Positions 25,601-38,294 of a stretch of DNA of 64,000 nucleotides are shown here, piece by piece. Positions within the stretch are counted from its first letter, which is position 1; every line of letters starts with the position of its first letter. Origin of the DNA: Serinus canaria (taxonomy: Eukaryota; Chordata; Aves; Passeriformes; Fringillidae); the NCBI RefSeq assembly GCF_022539315.1, contig NC_066313.1:67707934-67771933 (forward strand), given 5' to 3'. The notes beneath the pieces are model-generated. The model did not search any database. It was not told where the DNA came from and saw only the letters and a program-made list of their open reading frames with translations. Made by a program: the position numbers and the translations under genes.

Positions 25601-27164
25601 CTGCAAAATCACCTTTAGATTTGGCAGCAGAGTTATGTTAACAAGCTGGAAATTCTGGGTAATCACATGCCACATCTAGGCTGACCTTTGACTCTTGCAA
25701 AGCCCTGTTCTCCTCACTGCTCGTGGTGCAGACATGGTCAGAGCATGCTGCATCTGTCTCTCAGCACACTTCTTTGGGTCTTCTTTTTATTGAAAGGGGT
25801 AAGAGAAGGTGTGTTATGTACCTTGAACTCTCTCCAGTATGAAGCTGGTATATGTAAGGTGCAGTTACAATGGCCAGTTGAACTCAGAAGTTTGGAAGTG
25901 ATCTGGTTCATGTTTTAGTTCAGCCTCTCTATCCCACTCTTCTTCCAGGTTTGCTTTTCCTGTGTAGCTGATCTGCTACCAGGTTTACCCACGTTCCCAG
26001 GCAGCAGGACCTCCTGCCAGTTCTGGAGACAGAATAGAAACCCAGATGGGCCATGGATCTAACCTTATGAGATATTTTTATATTCTGCTAACAACTTGTG
26101 AAAATGCTGTAGTTGGGTAAATTAGACATGTATTCCATGTAACAGAATTTTAAGACAACTTTGTGTAAAGGATTTGAAAGATACATACTTGTTGAGGCAA
26201 ATCTCCTCCTTAAACAGTATCTATACTGTTTCACCCCAAAAGTAGCTTCCAAAATGATATTGCAAATGAAAACCATCCCACACTCGGATTAATTCTCCAT
26301 AAAGCTCTAGCTCCAAACTTCCTTTCTCATTGGCAGTTTTTATCTCCGAGTTGACACAAAAGAACAAATTCTAAGACACCAAGATTCAAAGCAGTTTAAA
26401 TCCAGAAAAAGGTCTTGAAGTGAATATAAATAACAAACTATAATAACATGCTGTGTGATTCTACAAGCAGCAAGAATGATCACAGATACATAATGCAAGA
26501 CGGCGTTTCATGCTAGGCTGAAAAAGAGAAATCCATGGGGACATACTTTATAGGCTGTTGTGTCTCCTGGATACAGAATTGCAAAAATATATGAAAGAGA
26601 GAGCAATTGCAATTCTGTTTTATTCTCCAAATATAGAACAGGTGATACTTCCTAAGATAAAACCCCTGTGTGAAAGGTTATGGTAGAATTCAAAGCACTC
26701 CCCTTTGAAACTATGAATGCAAGAGCAAAAATTTTTCAAATGTGTCCTTTTTAAGGACTCTCTCAGTTTTAGAAAGAGTATATGTAGCTGTAAATAGAGT
26801 ATATGTACATGGAAAGAAATGCTGCCAATTTAAACACATTTCTTCTCTGATATAAAAGCAAAAGAGAAAATTATTCATATAAAACCCCAAAAAAATCAAT
26901 AGTGTTTACATTTACCTCTGAGTTTGAGAGATCTTTTCTCTTCTGAAATTTTTTATATGTACTTACACCTGTGTGCTTGAACATATATGTATAAACATAT
27001 CTATTTATGCATGTCTGGAAGTAGAGATGATGTATTTTTGTACTAATATTTGAATGATAGTGAAACAAATTTATCCTACTTGAGAACTATGCATTTCAGT
27101 CAACTGGTGATAAATCAAAAATTTTTCGTTCTCTTAAACACACATAGAATTACTTCTCAGGTTC

Positions 27165-27181
27165 AAAAAAAAAAAAAAAAA
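27165..27181 (+). repeat. Poly(A) tract, 17 bp
   Basis: Seventeen A following GGTTC. No retroposed body was recognised next to it. Confidence 0.9.
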
Positions 27182-27839
27182 CTTTTGAAAATTTTTTAAG
27201 CTAAATATCTTGAGCACAAAATTATGCAAAAGCTGGACCAAGATTCATTCTTTGTAGCATGGAAAGGACACATCCCTTTTTGTTTTTTTGAACACTCTTA
27301 ATTTTGTTGCAGTTTCTTGGGTGATGGATGGAAGAAGAAAGCAAGGAATAGCATGTACTGTACTCTGTATTGTGTATTACCCTAAATACTGTGAAGATAC
27401 TAGATGTATATAGGAAAAAGCAGAATACCCAGCATATTTGCTGGAGAATATAGGTGATTAATAAAGAGAGGAATAGAGATGTCTATTGTATATAAAGTAG
27501 GAAAAAAATGCTTTACATTGAACAGTAATTTTAAAACTTAGCCATTAATTCTTCAGGAATAGTAAGGATATACAAATACTGCCAATATCATTGTCTACAA
27601 TTCTTTATATTGCAAAATAAAGTGGTCAAGAGATAAATTAACTGAAACTCAGTTCACTGAAAGTTTCCTGAAGGCTGACAGAAAGTCAGTATGTCTCACT
27701 GTCTCCTAGGAGCTGGACCTACTCAGACCAAGTTGTTCTGGACCATGTACAGTCAAGTTCTAAATACCTGCAGTGACAGATTCTCCAAATTTTTTTAGAC
27801 AGCTTGTTTAAAAAACCTTTTTGTGAATTAAAAAAATTC

Positions 27840-28290
27840 CTTACATTTAATTATAATTTCTCTTGTTCCAGCCTGTGTTCAGTTCCTCCTCTTATGTTGC
27901 TGTGAACCTCTGAGAAGGATGGGTCTCCGTTCTCTCTCAGTACCCTACCTAGTATGATAGTTGCAAACAGATAGATGTAAGGTCTCCCTTGAATACAGTG
28001 GAAACAATCACTTCCTTAATTCTTTGTGTGCACTCTTGCTCCTACAAACCTGAATTAACCCTCTCTGCAGCATGGTGGTCTGATAGTTTGTGTTCATCTG
28101 GTGTTGAGCAGTGTTCTGCCTTCCCAGACAGAGGATCCTGCATTTGCTCTTATTAAATTTTATTAGGTTCCTGTTAGCCTGATTGTGCAGCCTGTAGAAT
28201 TCTCTCTGAATAAGCCCTGTATTTCAGCATAACAGGTACTTCTCCTGCAATGTGATATCTGTGAATACTCTCAAAAATCAATGAAATAAT
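27840..28290 (-). mobile_element. Old CR1 retroposon fragment (internal/3' region)
   Basis: Several landmarks of the CR1 3' region in reverse complement appear in the right order: a GTTCCAGCCTGTG... segment, GTGAACCTCTGAGAAGGATG, AGTTGCAAACAG...GTAAGGTCTCCC, CTCTCTGCAGCATGG, GGATCCTGCATTTGCTCTTA, AAATTTTATTAGGTTCCTGT, and CAGCCTGTAGAATTCTCTCTG with a final GTGATATCTGTGAATACTC. The copy is strongly diverged and its middle (about 27980-28060) matches poorly, so boundaries are approximate. It lacks the terminal 3' repeats and has no coding capacity. Orientation is minus. Confidence 0.75.
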
Positions 28291-31200
28291 TTTGGTTTGG
28301 TTTAACAAACTAATGGTTCCATTATCTTTTCAATGACTATACATTTGCTCTGTTCAAGGCAATCAGGGGCTCCAAATACAAGCTCAACACCACTTTTCCA
28401 TTGTGGATGTCAGTTTGTGGCAACATGGAAGAAGCAATAGTGCTACTCCTGATTAATAAATTCATGAAAAAAATAGTGCTATTTAAAATAATAATTAAAA
28501 AAATCCAATCTCAAGTACCTAGAAGAAGAGGAAGTTCTCACATGCTTAGGGACTCAAGCAGTAAACTGCAGGATGTGAAAAACCTGTATTCAGATCACCC
28601 CTCTGCACGAATTGTTTCAATGAATGCTTGCCCTTAACTTAAAACTAACATAAAAGGGCTCTTTCAATGTCTCCTGTTGACACTGCTCCATTGCCTGTGC
28701 TCAATTAAATATTTACTGGAGAGAGGTGGTCATGTGTTCTGATCTCCTAAGCAAGTGTCCTACCTAGAGGACTGGAGAGCTAATCTTGTTCTCCATCTCA
28801 ATCACATTTTGAGCATTTTATCTCAAGTGGAACAATGTCAACAGGAAAGGTTGAAAGAAGTGTCTTAAGAATATCTTGTAGACTTACAGTTCACACCTTT
28901 GTCCAATTCAGAATGGGGACTGAAACAGCATAAATAACATTTCAGGTAAATTGCCTAATCATCAAGTATTTTCAAATGTCTCCCTCAATCTCTCTGCCCG
29001 GAGTAACTTTTTATAAATTACTTAAATACAGATTGAGATAACACATAATAGAATGACTCTCTTACCTGACAGCTGGCATATTTTCAAGCTGAGAGATTGT
29101 TATTCAAACCTCCTTGGGCAAAGGAAGAACTGAGATGATAAGCAAGATATTTCATAGTGTTCATTTTATCACAGTTAAGAAAAAAATAAAGATATTAAAG
29201 CTCATTTACTTCAGAAAATAAATTATAATGTGTAAACCATGTGCTCCCTGAAAAAAACAGGTTTTGTCATATATTTACTGTCAGAACATAAACCTGTCAC
29301 ATAAATGTTTTTCCACAGGTGTAAGTGCCTCATACCCAATTACTTCACATCATGAAGTTAGATTTACTCTGCCTCACGCAAGAAGCTAGAACTGTATTTC
29401 TTGACCAGAAATATTTTCAGTTTCAGTCTTAAACTGGCACCTTAGATTTTTTTCTGGGTTGATGCAAATTGAATGATTACAGGAGATTATGACAGGGAAA
29501 CAAACCTCCAAAAGAAACATTGTGGCTGTTGTGTACTCTATCATTTTTGAAAAAGGCCTTGGAGTTTTCCGTGCCTCTCATGTTGTTAGCCGTACCAGAT
29601 TGGTGGTTTTGTCTGCAAGCCAGACTATAAATCATCATCAGTGTTAGGCATGATATTCACTATTAATGCCTTGTTTTCCCTACTGAAATATATTTTTGTG
29701 CTTATTTTCTCTTGATCCTTGGCATTCTACTGACCATCAATCAAAAGAACAAGTTGTACATTCCTCTCTGTCTTGCCTCAGTGAGCCCCTGATTTTCTTG
29801 ACCATTAACCACTTTCTGGAATGTACATTTACTGTTGGCATCTTTAGGCCCCCATATCCCCCTCCCCCGGCCATGGGCCCTTCCTGGCACCTGGTTGCAA
29901 AGCAATATTTCCCATATACTGAATAAAGAGCATGTCATAGGCTGTTTGACATGGTCTGGGAGCCCACAGAAAACCACTGATGCACAAACCATTTTTATTC
30001 CACAAGACTGTGGGAGCCCAGAGGAATAAGCAGCCTTTCTGCTAGGGCAAACTCACCTCATACACAAAACACAATATTCCTACCTTTACTGTTTAATAGG
30101 TTTCATTTTCATGCAGAAAAGGATTGCAGACTGATGTTTATCGAAAGTTGTATCTCAAGAGAATGTTTCTTGAAATGTGGGATTTCAAAAGCCTGATTTC
30201 ATGCACCAGCTGTTCTCTTTCTTTACAAAAATGCAGTGTTTACTGGAGTGAGGAACTCTCTTCATTCATTATTCAGGAGCACGGAAGTTTTGACTTATTC
30301 TTGGGCTTCTTCAATACCCTTCAAAGAGAAGGAAAAGGAAAATGGTTCAACACAAGTTCAGTCAGATAGCTGAATGACTTGTAGTGATATTTCCCAGAAG
30401 GCTGCTAGTTCAAATTCTTTCTTTTATAAAACATATATATATCAATAGGCCTCTTTTCCTTATTGGATTCCTTGATTTTGATTGGGCTGAAAGCTAATAC
30501 ATATTTTATCATCTTGCTTTGAGAAGAGAAAAATGCATGCATAGACTATATCAGTCTGCAGCTTTATCTTAGTTGTGTTTTTTTAGTGCTAAAACAAATC
30601 AACTTTGTCAAGCAAAAGGCCGTGAAAAGTTGAAAAGATTCAATTTTCAAAGCCTTCTAACTCACTCATGATGCTAACTTGTCCATATTCTACCAATACA
30701 TTCACAGTATTTCTGATAAAGATTTGTACCTTGATGCTAAACAGTCTGTGGTTCTTTGTATGCATATTTTATTACAATATTTCAGTCTAATTAATTGACT
30801 TTCATCTGTAATTGATTTGGCATGATGTAGCTAACTGCAATACACCCTCCAAAAAGAAAAGTCATAGCATTTCTTGCTCACAAAGATCATATTTCTAGCT
30901 ATCTGATGTGCACCTTAGCTAAAACATACTTGATTTACATAAAAAAATCCCCACAAAATCAAAAACCCCAAACCAACAAACTCCTGAAATTAATTAGACG
31001 TAAGGACTGAAGTAACCTTTTAGTCACACAATATTAGAGGGGAGGCTGGACAATGAACCAGATGAGTTACCACTGCCAGTCCTGCAGTTTATACACCTAC
31101 TATCTGACAACAAGACACAGAGGTAACTTCTAGATGCTTTGCTCCACTCTGGCAATGCAAAATAGCCCTAAACCTGGCTTAGCTAACCTGAAAAGTTAAG

Positions 31201-32587
31201 TTCATGACTAGGTTGCATTTGTAGAATTATAAGTAGCAGCTGTCATGTAGCTCTGAGATTGATCTGTGCCTCCTAGGCCTTTATATATCATATTTTGTGA
31301 TTTGAGGAGAGAGTGGAAGAGTGTGTGTAACTCTACTAGAGAAATCTTACAAACATTTGTAGCAGGGGCTAGGCACTTCAATTAGCCCATATATGAAAGT
31401 AAGTATGTGGTTGCAGTGGCTAGTAATTTAAAGAGGGATTTCTGTTTTCCAAATTTAGATATTTAAGCTTTAAAATCTGAGCTCATCTCCTTGAGTTTCT
31501 TGTGTAGTGAGTGGAAAGAAATAAGCAGAAGTTGTTTTTATACTTCTATTTTTGTTTAAGCTGGATTGCCTTTTAGATTGCCTATTACACAGAGCTTATA
31601 TACGTATATTCAGACTTAAATTTCTGATTTTTGGGCACCTGAATTTTAGATTCACTATCTTAGTGACAAGCACACTTACTGAACAGAAAAGCCATTAAGT
31701 GGCAGACAGTAAGTTGCATGAACTGCAAAGTCCTCTTGCAGGGGTAAATGCTTTTCACCACAAGATTTTTGTTTTCTTCTCTTTGCTCCTTACTGAGGAG
31801 ATTTCATCCATAGAATGGACAGTGGAATTCCTAGACCCTTCATCTCTATTTGTATCAGTCCTACTGAGAACAAAAGCTGCATCTTGGTTCCTTACAAGCT
31901 ATGAGAAACAAGTCAGAATCAGGAAGCTGTACCTAATCTTCTCTTCTTAGATGGATATACTTCTTTAAAGGGTTGATATATCTTGAAAATATTTAAAAAT
32001 ATAATTTTATACTTTAATATAATCCTTTTCCTCCACTATCACATTTTTCATTATATGGTACTCATATTCTCCTGTTCTAAATTCAGTTTTCAGTGATAAT
32101 ACATTAAAAATACCTCTCATATATGTAAAAAGTTGTATTAATAGCAGAACATAAAAGAATTACCTAAATTCTTTTCATACACACAGAACATTTTCATCAT
32201 TAATAAAGAAGGTTTCTACTGATTACAATTTCTTTTAAACACAATTTATTGGAGAAATTTGACTGCTGTTAAAAATCTTGGGGATTTTTTGAGCTTAGGG
32301 AAGACTATATGAATAAAATATCCAGGATCTTCTAGGCAAACTTATTTCCTAAAAACCAGATGCACATTCTTTCTTATACCACAGATTTGTCAACCAATTT
32401 GCATGCAGACAAAAGATGAAACTAACCCAATTAGGTAGCCTTGACTTTGGTGTTTTTTCCCTTTGCATGAAGTAAAGTTGGTAATGAAAACCTTAGGGAC
32501 TCATTTAAAAAAGTCTCCTACATGTTTCTTTAGTTTTCTGTGCAAAATGTCTTGCTAGAGGAAAATAGATAGAAGGAAGGGATTGTC
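28291..32587. other. Unique A+T-rich stretch; one G-quadruplex motif
   Basis: About 4.3 kb without a recognised dispersed repeat or gene. The notable item is a C-rich cluster at 29849-29880 (G-quadruplex potential on the minus strand), set in a local G+C-richer patch of about 29740-30020 that also contains an AATAAA motif near 29922. A small C/A-rich tract lies near 30945-30985. Open frames of 84 codons or fewer look random. Confidence 0.5.
29849..29880 (-). other. Potential G-quadruplex motif
   Basis: The plus strand carries three runs of five C (29849-29853, 29858-29862, 29864-29868) and a fourth run of three C (29878-29880), separated by 4, 1 and 9 bases. The minus strand therefore has four G-runs compatible with an extended-loop quadruplex. 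Such runs are rare in this A+T-rich window. No promoter or transcript could be linked to it. Confidence 0.6.
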
Positions 32588-33128
32588 TGCTCTGCTCTGC
32601 ACAGGTGCAGCCTCACCTTGGATACTGTGTGCACTTTTGGGATCCACAATATAAGAAATACTTTCAGACATTAGAGAGCATCCAAAGGAGACCAATAAGG
32701 ATGCTGAAGAAGGGCCTTGAAGGGGGAGCTGCATGAGGAGTGGCTGAGGTCACTTGGACTATTCAGCCTGGGAAAGAGGAGACTGAGGGGAGACCTCATT
32801 GCAGTCTGCAAATTCCTTCTGAGGGGAGGAGAGGCAGACACTGATCTCTGCACGGTGGTGACCAGGACAGGACCTGAGGGAATGGCCTCAAGGTGTGTCA
32901 GGGGAGGTTTAGGTTCAATTAGAAAAGGGTTCTCAACCAGAGAACCTTTGGTTGGGTACTGGAACAGATCTCCCAGGGAAATGGTCACAGTACCAGCCTG
33001 AGAGAATTCAAGAAGTGTTTGGATAATGCTCTTGGGCGTTACTCTTGAGTTTGGTCCAGTGCAGGGCTGTGAGTTGGACTCAGTGACCTTTGTGAGTCCC
33101 TTCCAGTTGAGCACATTTTGTGATTCTG
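32588..33128 (+). mobile_element. CR1 retroposon fragment, 3' end
   Basis: This is the best-preserved CR1 copy in the window, about 540 bp in sense orientation. Landmarks in order: GCAGCCTCACCTTGGATACT, TGTGTGCACTTTTGGGATCC, ATCCAAAGGAGACCAATAAG, GGAGTGGCTGAGGTCACTTG, TTCAGCCTGGGAAAGAGGAG, GGGGAGACCTCATTGCAGTC, GGTTTAGGTTCAATTAGAAA, then GTGAGTCCCTTCCAGTTGAG and a terminal TTTTGTGATTCTG. It is 5'-truncated and ends in the short 8-bp-type 3' repeat, not poly(A). A 147-codon minus-strand frame and a 94-codon plus-strand frame inside it are by-products of the relatively G+C-rich repeat, not genes. Confidence 0.95.
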
Positions 33129-33337
33129 CCTCTTCTCTGAGATCTCTTTAGTAGAAGTACACTATGAAAGGTATCCACTTGGAGAACAATCTCTGGATCC
33201 CATTCCAGAAAGGTCAGATCAGTTTGCATCCAGACTGCTCAGTGATAGGCCCCTATAGTACAGATTGATTGTGTTTTCCTGCACTGAGGTCACATAGCAA
33301 GATCCAGAGATGTAACAACATGGGGATTTGGGATTTG

Positions 33338-33404
33338 GTTTTTTTTTTTTTTGGTTTTTGTGGTTTTTTTGGTCTTGTTTTGTTTTCTTTTTGCTTTCTT
33401 TTTT
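33338..33404 (+). repeat. T/G-rich low-complexity tract
   Basis: Long T runs interrupted by GG or single G/C (TTTGG, TTTTGTGG, TTTTGGTC, TTTTGTTTTC). It is the complementary type of the A/C-rich tracts at 39058-39096, 40978-41104 and 51145-51197. Confidence 0.8.
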
Positions 33405-34472
33405 AAAACATATGAAATTATGCCAGGGTTCCCCAGAATGATGTTCTCTAATGAAGCAGATTATGTTTTTCATTTTTCAAAGAATGATTTGAGGGCACCT
33501 GGGGGTGCTGGAGTGTGAAAGACCTGTAAAGGTCTTGGTGATATTAGGTGACTTATAGGGCAGAGGTGCAAAACTCCCTTCCACTTCCTGGATATAGTAT
33601 GTAGAAAAGTCCTTTTCCAAAACAAGAAAAAACCCTAGGTTTCATCCTGGAGAAAACTAATTGGTTTATGCTAACAGAGACTAGGAATTAAATTGTCTGT
33701 GTAATGGGGATGATTTAGGGATTAGGATCTGAAGCACAGTAAAGTGGAAGGGTAAGTTATTTGCCTTTGTGGGAACAGCTGCTCCTCAGTCTTCACTCCA
33801 GGGAAGTGAATAAAGTTTCAGTACTGAAAGCTACAGGTCAAAAGGGAGCTCCAAGTAGAAAAAGCCATTGTTATTCCTCAGTGTTAGTTTCTCTGATATG
33901 CTACTGACTTTGGACTTTGCCTACTTGATATTTTCACTGCATTCATCCCTATAATTTTTACTTTCCTTTCCTTCTCTGCTTGTCACCCTGAAAACACAGA
34001 TTCGGGTTGGTGAAGAACTTTTTAAAAGCAAAATTTATGCTGAATAGTCACATAATGACTGCTGAATTTGAAGATGAGAAAAAACTTATTTTGATCTTGT
34101 CAAATACCTTTGATAAAAGTGTGTATGGTGTTGTTTGTTACATGGACCAGATGGTCTAGGACCAAAACTGCTCCATTTCCATCTATCAGCATGGCTTCAT
34201 GGGCATTTTTACGTAGTTTGACAACTGAGGATCCACCCAAGGAAGACTGAAATTTTGCTGAGGGCTAGAGGAAAAAGTGACCCTGTGTGTTGTAACTATT
34301 TCATGTACACCATAAATTATTGGATTTTTTAAATTCTGACAAAAAAAGTTAAATCATAGTCATCAAAAAAAAACCTATAAATTTTTGTCCAAGGTGGTCA
34401 TCAAATTCCAGGTGTTGTATCTTATAGGGAAAGAGATAGCTATTTTGTTTTTCTTACCCTAATCAAGGGTAG

Positions 34473-34504
34473 GAATAATCTCAAGAGGCAGAATAATCTC
34501 AAGA
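34473..34504 (+). repeat. Two-copy direct repeat, 18-bp period
   Basis: GAATAATCTCAAGA occurs at 34473-34486 and again at 34491-34504, separated by GGCA. It is a minor local duplication. Confidence 0.8.
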
Positions 34505-35818
34505 AAGAAAATACACAAAATATGTCATGAGCCAGATAACCAAACACAGTAAATTATTCTGAAACTCCTGAAAGGTTGAGTGAGTAAAATGGCAGAAGGT
34601 GGTGCTAAGTTATGGAAACTTGAACAGATTTCCCCACCTTTCCCAGGAAGCTGAGAGTAATAAGTAAGTCACTTCATATATCTCCAGTTAACTCCGTTTT
34701 TATTTCTACTGAAATAGCTTGCAAACCAACATCTAGTAACAGCCAGCCAACTATCAGACATACCTGTATTAGTTGATCATGAATGAGAAGAAATAAATTT
34801 TAGGAGGTCTGATAGAAGGTTGATTTATAATAACTTTAAAGCTCTGAATGTTCAAAATTGGAAATATTTATGTGCTTTTAAAATATTAAAAAATAATACT
34901 AACATGAAGTAATAAAAATCCATAGAAATGGACAATTTATAAAAGGGGAATTACTCTTGAAGACATGTAATCCCCTAATTATGCCTTAAACATTAGATGA
35001 GGTGTTCATTGTTTGAGTACTTTCCCTTTGCCAGTGTATTCTTGGCAGACCTTTTAGTAGTTTCAGCCGGAAAGAAATGAAATGAGATGGAAAACATTAA
35101 AAATTATACTCAAGATACTATTAAGGCATGTGATCCTCTTATGAACTTCACAATGAGCTATTAAAATGCATTCACTAACTGCAGAACAAAGAAGTAACAG
35201 GCAGTACCAAGAAAAGGGGATTTTAATGAGGTCAAACAAAGAACCTAGGTGTGGATGTAAGCAATGTGTAAGCAACATTGAGGAGTTTGCCTTGCTACAG
35301 ATCATCTACTGAACTTGCCATTTGGTCAGTGAAGCTCAGTCTCCACTGCATTATAACTGCAGCAGTCTTTTAGGGACTTGAAAGGCATTAACATATTGTT
35401 TTATTTTCCACATCTGTACAAGGCTGCATTAACCCTCTAACAGACAGTAACCAGCTCTTCAGATCTTAACACAATCCTTTCTAGTCTTAGCATGACAGGC
35501 AATTACCTTCACCTGTTAAACATTGTTCCCACTCCATGGGCCTTATCTCTTCTCACCTGTCACACATATAGCCCAGAAAGGAATCCCAAGACATTCTGAT
35601 TTATTTGTCCCCACCAGAATCTTGGAGAGCACTCTGATGCTCAAAAGCCTTATAAGAACAAAAGGGAAAACATATCTTTTATGAAAATCCAAGAGGTTAT
35701 TACTGGCATAATTGAAATTTTAAAGTTTAATCACAGAAAATATATTAGTACAGATCTAGTTATTACAGACAATGAAAGAGCAAAATAAGACCCAAATATT
35801 ACCATGAATAAGTAACAT

Positions 35819-35865
35819 AACACTAACCCAAACCCTAACCCTATTGAGTTAACCCTAACCCTTAC
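35819..35865 (+). repeat. Short interstitial telomeric sequence
   Basis: The plus strand shows CTAACCCAAACCCTAACCCT followed after a short ATTGAGTT interruption by AACCCTAACCCTTA, i.e. the CCCTAA vertebrate telomere unit with few mismatches. Total length is under 50 bp and there is no subtelomeric context. Known short interstitial telomeric sequences of vertebrates are thought to arise when telomerase adds repeats at a broken chromosome end during repair. I infer that origin here. Confidence 0.85.
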
Positions 35866-37763
35866 TATTACTATAAGTATGGGTATACAGTGAATCAGAT
35901 TCATCCTAATTCCTCCACCTGGAGGACTATGATATTGATATTTTCATCTTTCTTACCCCAGGGTCCACTTTTTATATCTGCCAACATTCCTTTACAGCTT
36001 TCTGTATTAGTTACTTGCTTGCAATTCATGGTGAATCAAACTTTATATGGTGCATTTTACATAAATAGGTACTCAGTTTACGTTCTGTAGCTACTATGGT
36101 TGGTTTCTTTGAGGTCCAGGTCTGAATTTCATGAAGTGATCACTGGTGGTTTGTTTAGAGCTAAGGGGTCCTCAGCATCAGTCTGTACCTTGACTCCAAA
36201 CATCCTGTGCCTGCACTCCCCTGCATCTTGTGTCCCCACCTCCCGAGGCATCTGCTTTCATACCAGTCCTATATTTCTTCATATATATTTGTGTTAGTGT
36301 AATAAAAAAAATTCCTACACTGAGGATTTACTGCTTACTCTTACTTATTCAAAATTTTGGTTCTACCATTTGATAAGTGAAAACTCCAGATTAAGAGTAG
36401 CCAGCTCAACATCAGGAAAATTGCAGTTACTGCTAAACCAAAAGGACACAGAGTTCAAGGTAAGATTAGAAAAGAGGAAGGAAAGCTCACAAATTTCAGT
36501 CCTGTGGCCTTGAAAAATGGCTACAAAACCAGCAGCCTAGTACCAGCAATAGCCATATACCTTTTTTGGGTTGCAGGATGTAAGTACCACATCCTCCTTC
36601 GAGTCTCTTCAGGAAGTCAATAGAATCAGACTGTTACCTCCAGCAAGCTGTTTATTTCTTTAGGTGCTGAAGCTTCCTCAATTTAATGTAGTAACTGAGT
36701 TTTTAAGCTAAGCAGAATGAATACAGGCCTTTATACTCCTTCAGTGCCAATGTGATGTCCATAGGAAACGAATAGCAAGGGATAAAAAAGAGACAAAATC
36801 TAAAAAGATTTTGCAAGCAGATACCAGATTCTTTCCAAGACAGAGCTGTGACTTGGCTCTCTTCGAGGCTGAGATCCTTGATTTCTCAGCTACTGGCCAT
36901 TACTCATGCTCCTACTTCAGTTCCTAGAAGAGCAGGACCATAGAAAGCTGGAATGAAAACAAAGCAGTGGGGAAAGCTAGTAAGTATTTGCCTTCAAGCT
37001 TTTCTATCTGGAGAAAAATTGGTAATTTGTTAAAATAACATTATTTGATAATTTGTTGATCATCAGTCTCACATGACCTTAGTGAATGAACCTGTTTTTC
37101 ATAGATGACTTTTGAAAGGCTAAATATTTAGATGGCTTTGCTCAAGTAAAGTCATGTGTCTGTACTGTGAGTGCAGTGGAACCATTCTTCTGTGCTTGGG
37201 CTTCTTTTCTGGCTGGACAGGGACCTCAGCCTTGGGTGATGTGCTGCCCAGCCCTTGTGCAGCTAACCAGCATAGAGTATTGTACCTATTTACAAAGGCT
37301 TTCAGACACTCAGACCTGTGCTTAACTTGTAAGGTTGAAGTTAGGTTATGTTACAAAACTCATCTACATGTTCATAGAGATGCTGAGAAAGACCATGGAA
37401 GGAGGGGGAGACCAAATAATTCTCTGCCAGCTCACTCCCAGGAGACATCAGTCCCTCACATATTAAGCTGAGCAAAAGAAACAAAAACATTCACATTCTT
37501 ATTCAAATGCATACTGTCCCTCTCATAATTTGTCTAGATTAGGGGAATTTTAAATGAGCATTTTTGTTTTATGAATACTTCTCAATTTTTTATCTCAATC
37601 TTGATAAATGCAGTGATGCGAACAAAAGTAAAAAGAAAACAAATAAATTATGAATTAGCAAAAAGCCTCCAACAAAAAGCCTTTCAAATAACAATAATTT
37701 TTGACTACAGAAATAAAACTATATTTTATGTTATCTGATTCATGTCAAGAAAGGTGATTATAC

Positions 37764-38294
37764 TGCTGTGCTAAGCACTGTTGTGGTCTCAGCTGGAATG
37801 CTTTGTGTGGTTCTAGGCTCCAAAACCTGAGAAGGATGTGAAGGTACTTGAATGTGTCCAGAGGAGGGCAACAAAATTGGTGTGGTGGCTGGAAGGCACA
37901 TCCCACAAGGAGCCGCTAAGGACCATGGGTTTGTCTAGTTTGAAGAAAAGGAACCTCAGGGGTGACTTCATTCTACCTTAAGCTTCTGGAAGATAGCAGG
38001 TAGAGAGGGAGCTGCTGTTCTCCAGTATTCATGGATAAGATGTGTTTGGGTGCTCAAAACTGCATCAGGGAAGGCTCAGACTTGACACTAGGAATCCTTT
38101 TTTTTACTGAGAGGGTGGTCAAAGCTGTTAACAGGCTTCCTAGAGAGGTGGTTGATTCCCTATGCCTGCCAGAATTCAAGAGACTTTTGTACATGACATG
38201 ATTTAACTGTTTGTTACCCCGAATTGCTCAAGTAGTTGGACTAGATGATAATTTTGGGTCCTTTCCAACTGACTTAGTCTTTTCTATTCTAATG
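37764..38294 (+). mobile_element. CR1 retroposon fragment, 3' end
   Basis: About 530 bp in sense orientation. Landmarks: GCTGGAATGCTTTGTGTGG, TTCTAGGCTCCAAAACCTGA, AATGTGTCCAGAGGAGGGCA, ACAAAATTGGTGTGG, ACAAGGAGCCGCTAAGGACC, TTTGAAGAAAAGGAACCTCA, GACTTGACACTAGGAATCC, AGAGGGTGGTCAAAGCTGTT, GAGAGGTGGTTGATTCCC, and a 3' end with GGACTAGATGATAATTTTGG, TCCTTTCCAACTGACT and TTTCTATTCTAATG. It is moderately diverged and 5'-truncated, with no intact coding frame. Confidence 0.93.

Larger units (their letters stand above)
22066..27839. other. Unique A+T-rich stretch with low-complexity tracts
   Basis: About 5.8 kb with an A20 tract at 22604-22623, A17 at 27165-27181, and a short AT/CA-rich microsatellite-like patch around 25020-25075. 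A slightly more G+C-rich zone lies at about 25430-26060 but has no recognised content. One exon-like unit at 23725-23794 (plus) is treated as a weak finding. No dispersed repeat was identified. Confidence 0.5.
33129..37763. other. Unique stretch with telomeric insert and T/G tract
   Basis: About 4.6 kb. It contains a T/G-rich low-complexity tract (33338-33404), a near-exact 18-bp-period duplication of GAATAATCTCAAGA (34473-34504), and a short interstitial telomeric sequence (35819-35865). The block around 37150-37470 is G+C-richer and open for 105 codons on the plus strand, but the translation has no recognisable domain. Confidence 0.5.

Noticed and set aside
32671..33114. 147-codon open frame on the minus strand
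   Set aside because: It lies wholly inside a clear CR1 3' fragment and runs antisense to it. The open frame follows from the repeat's G+C-rich composition.
37154..37471. 105-codon plus-strand frame in a G+C-richer patch
   Set aside because: No recognisable domain, no clear splice context and no repeat identity. Considered a chance frame.
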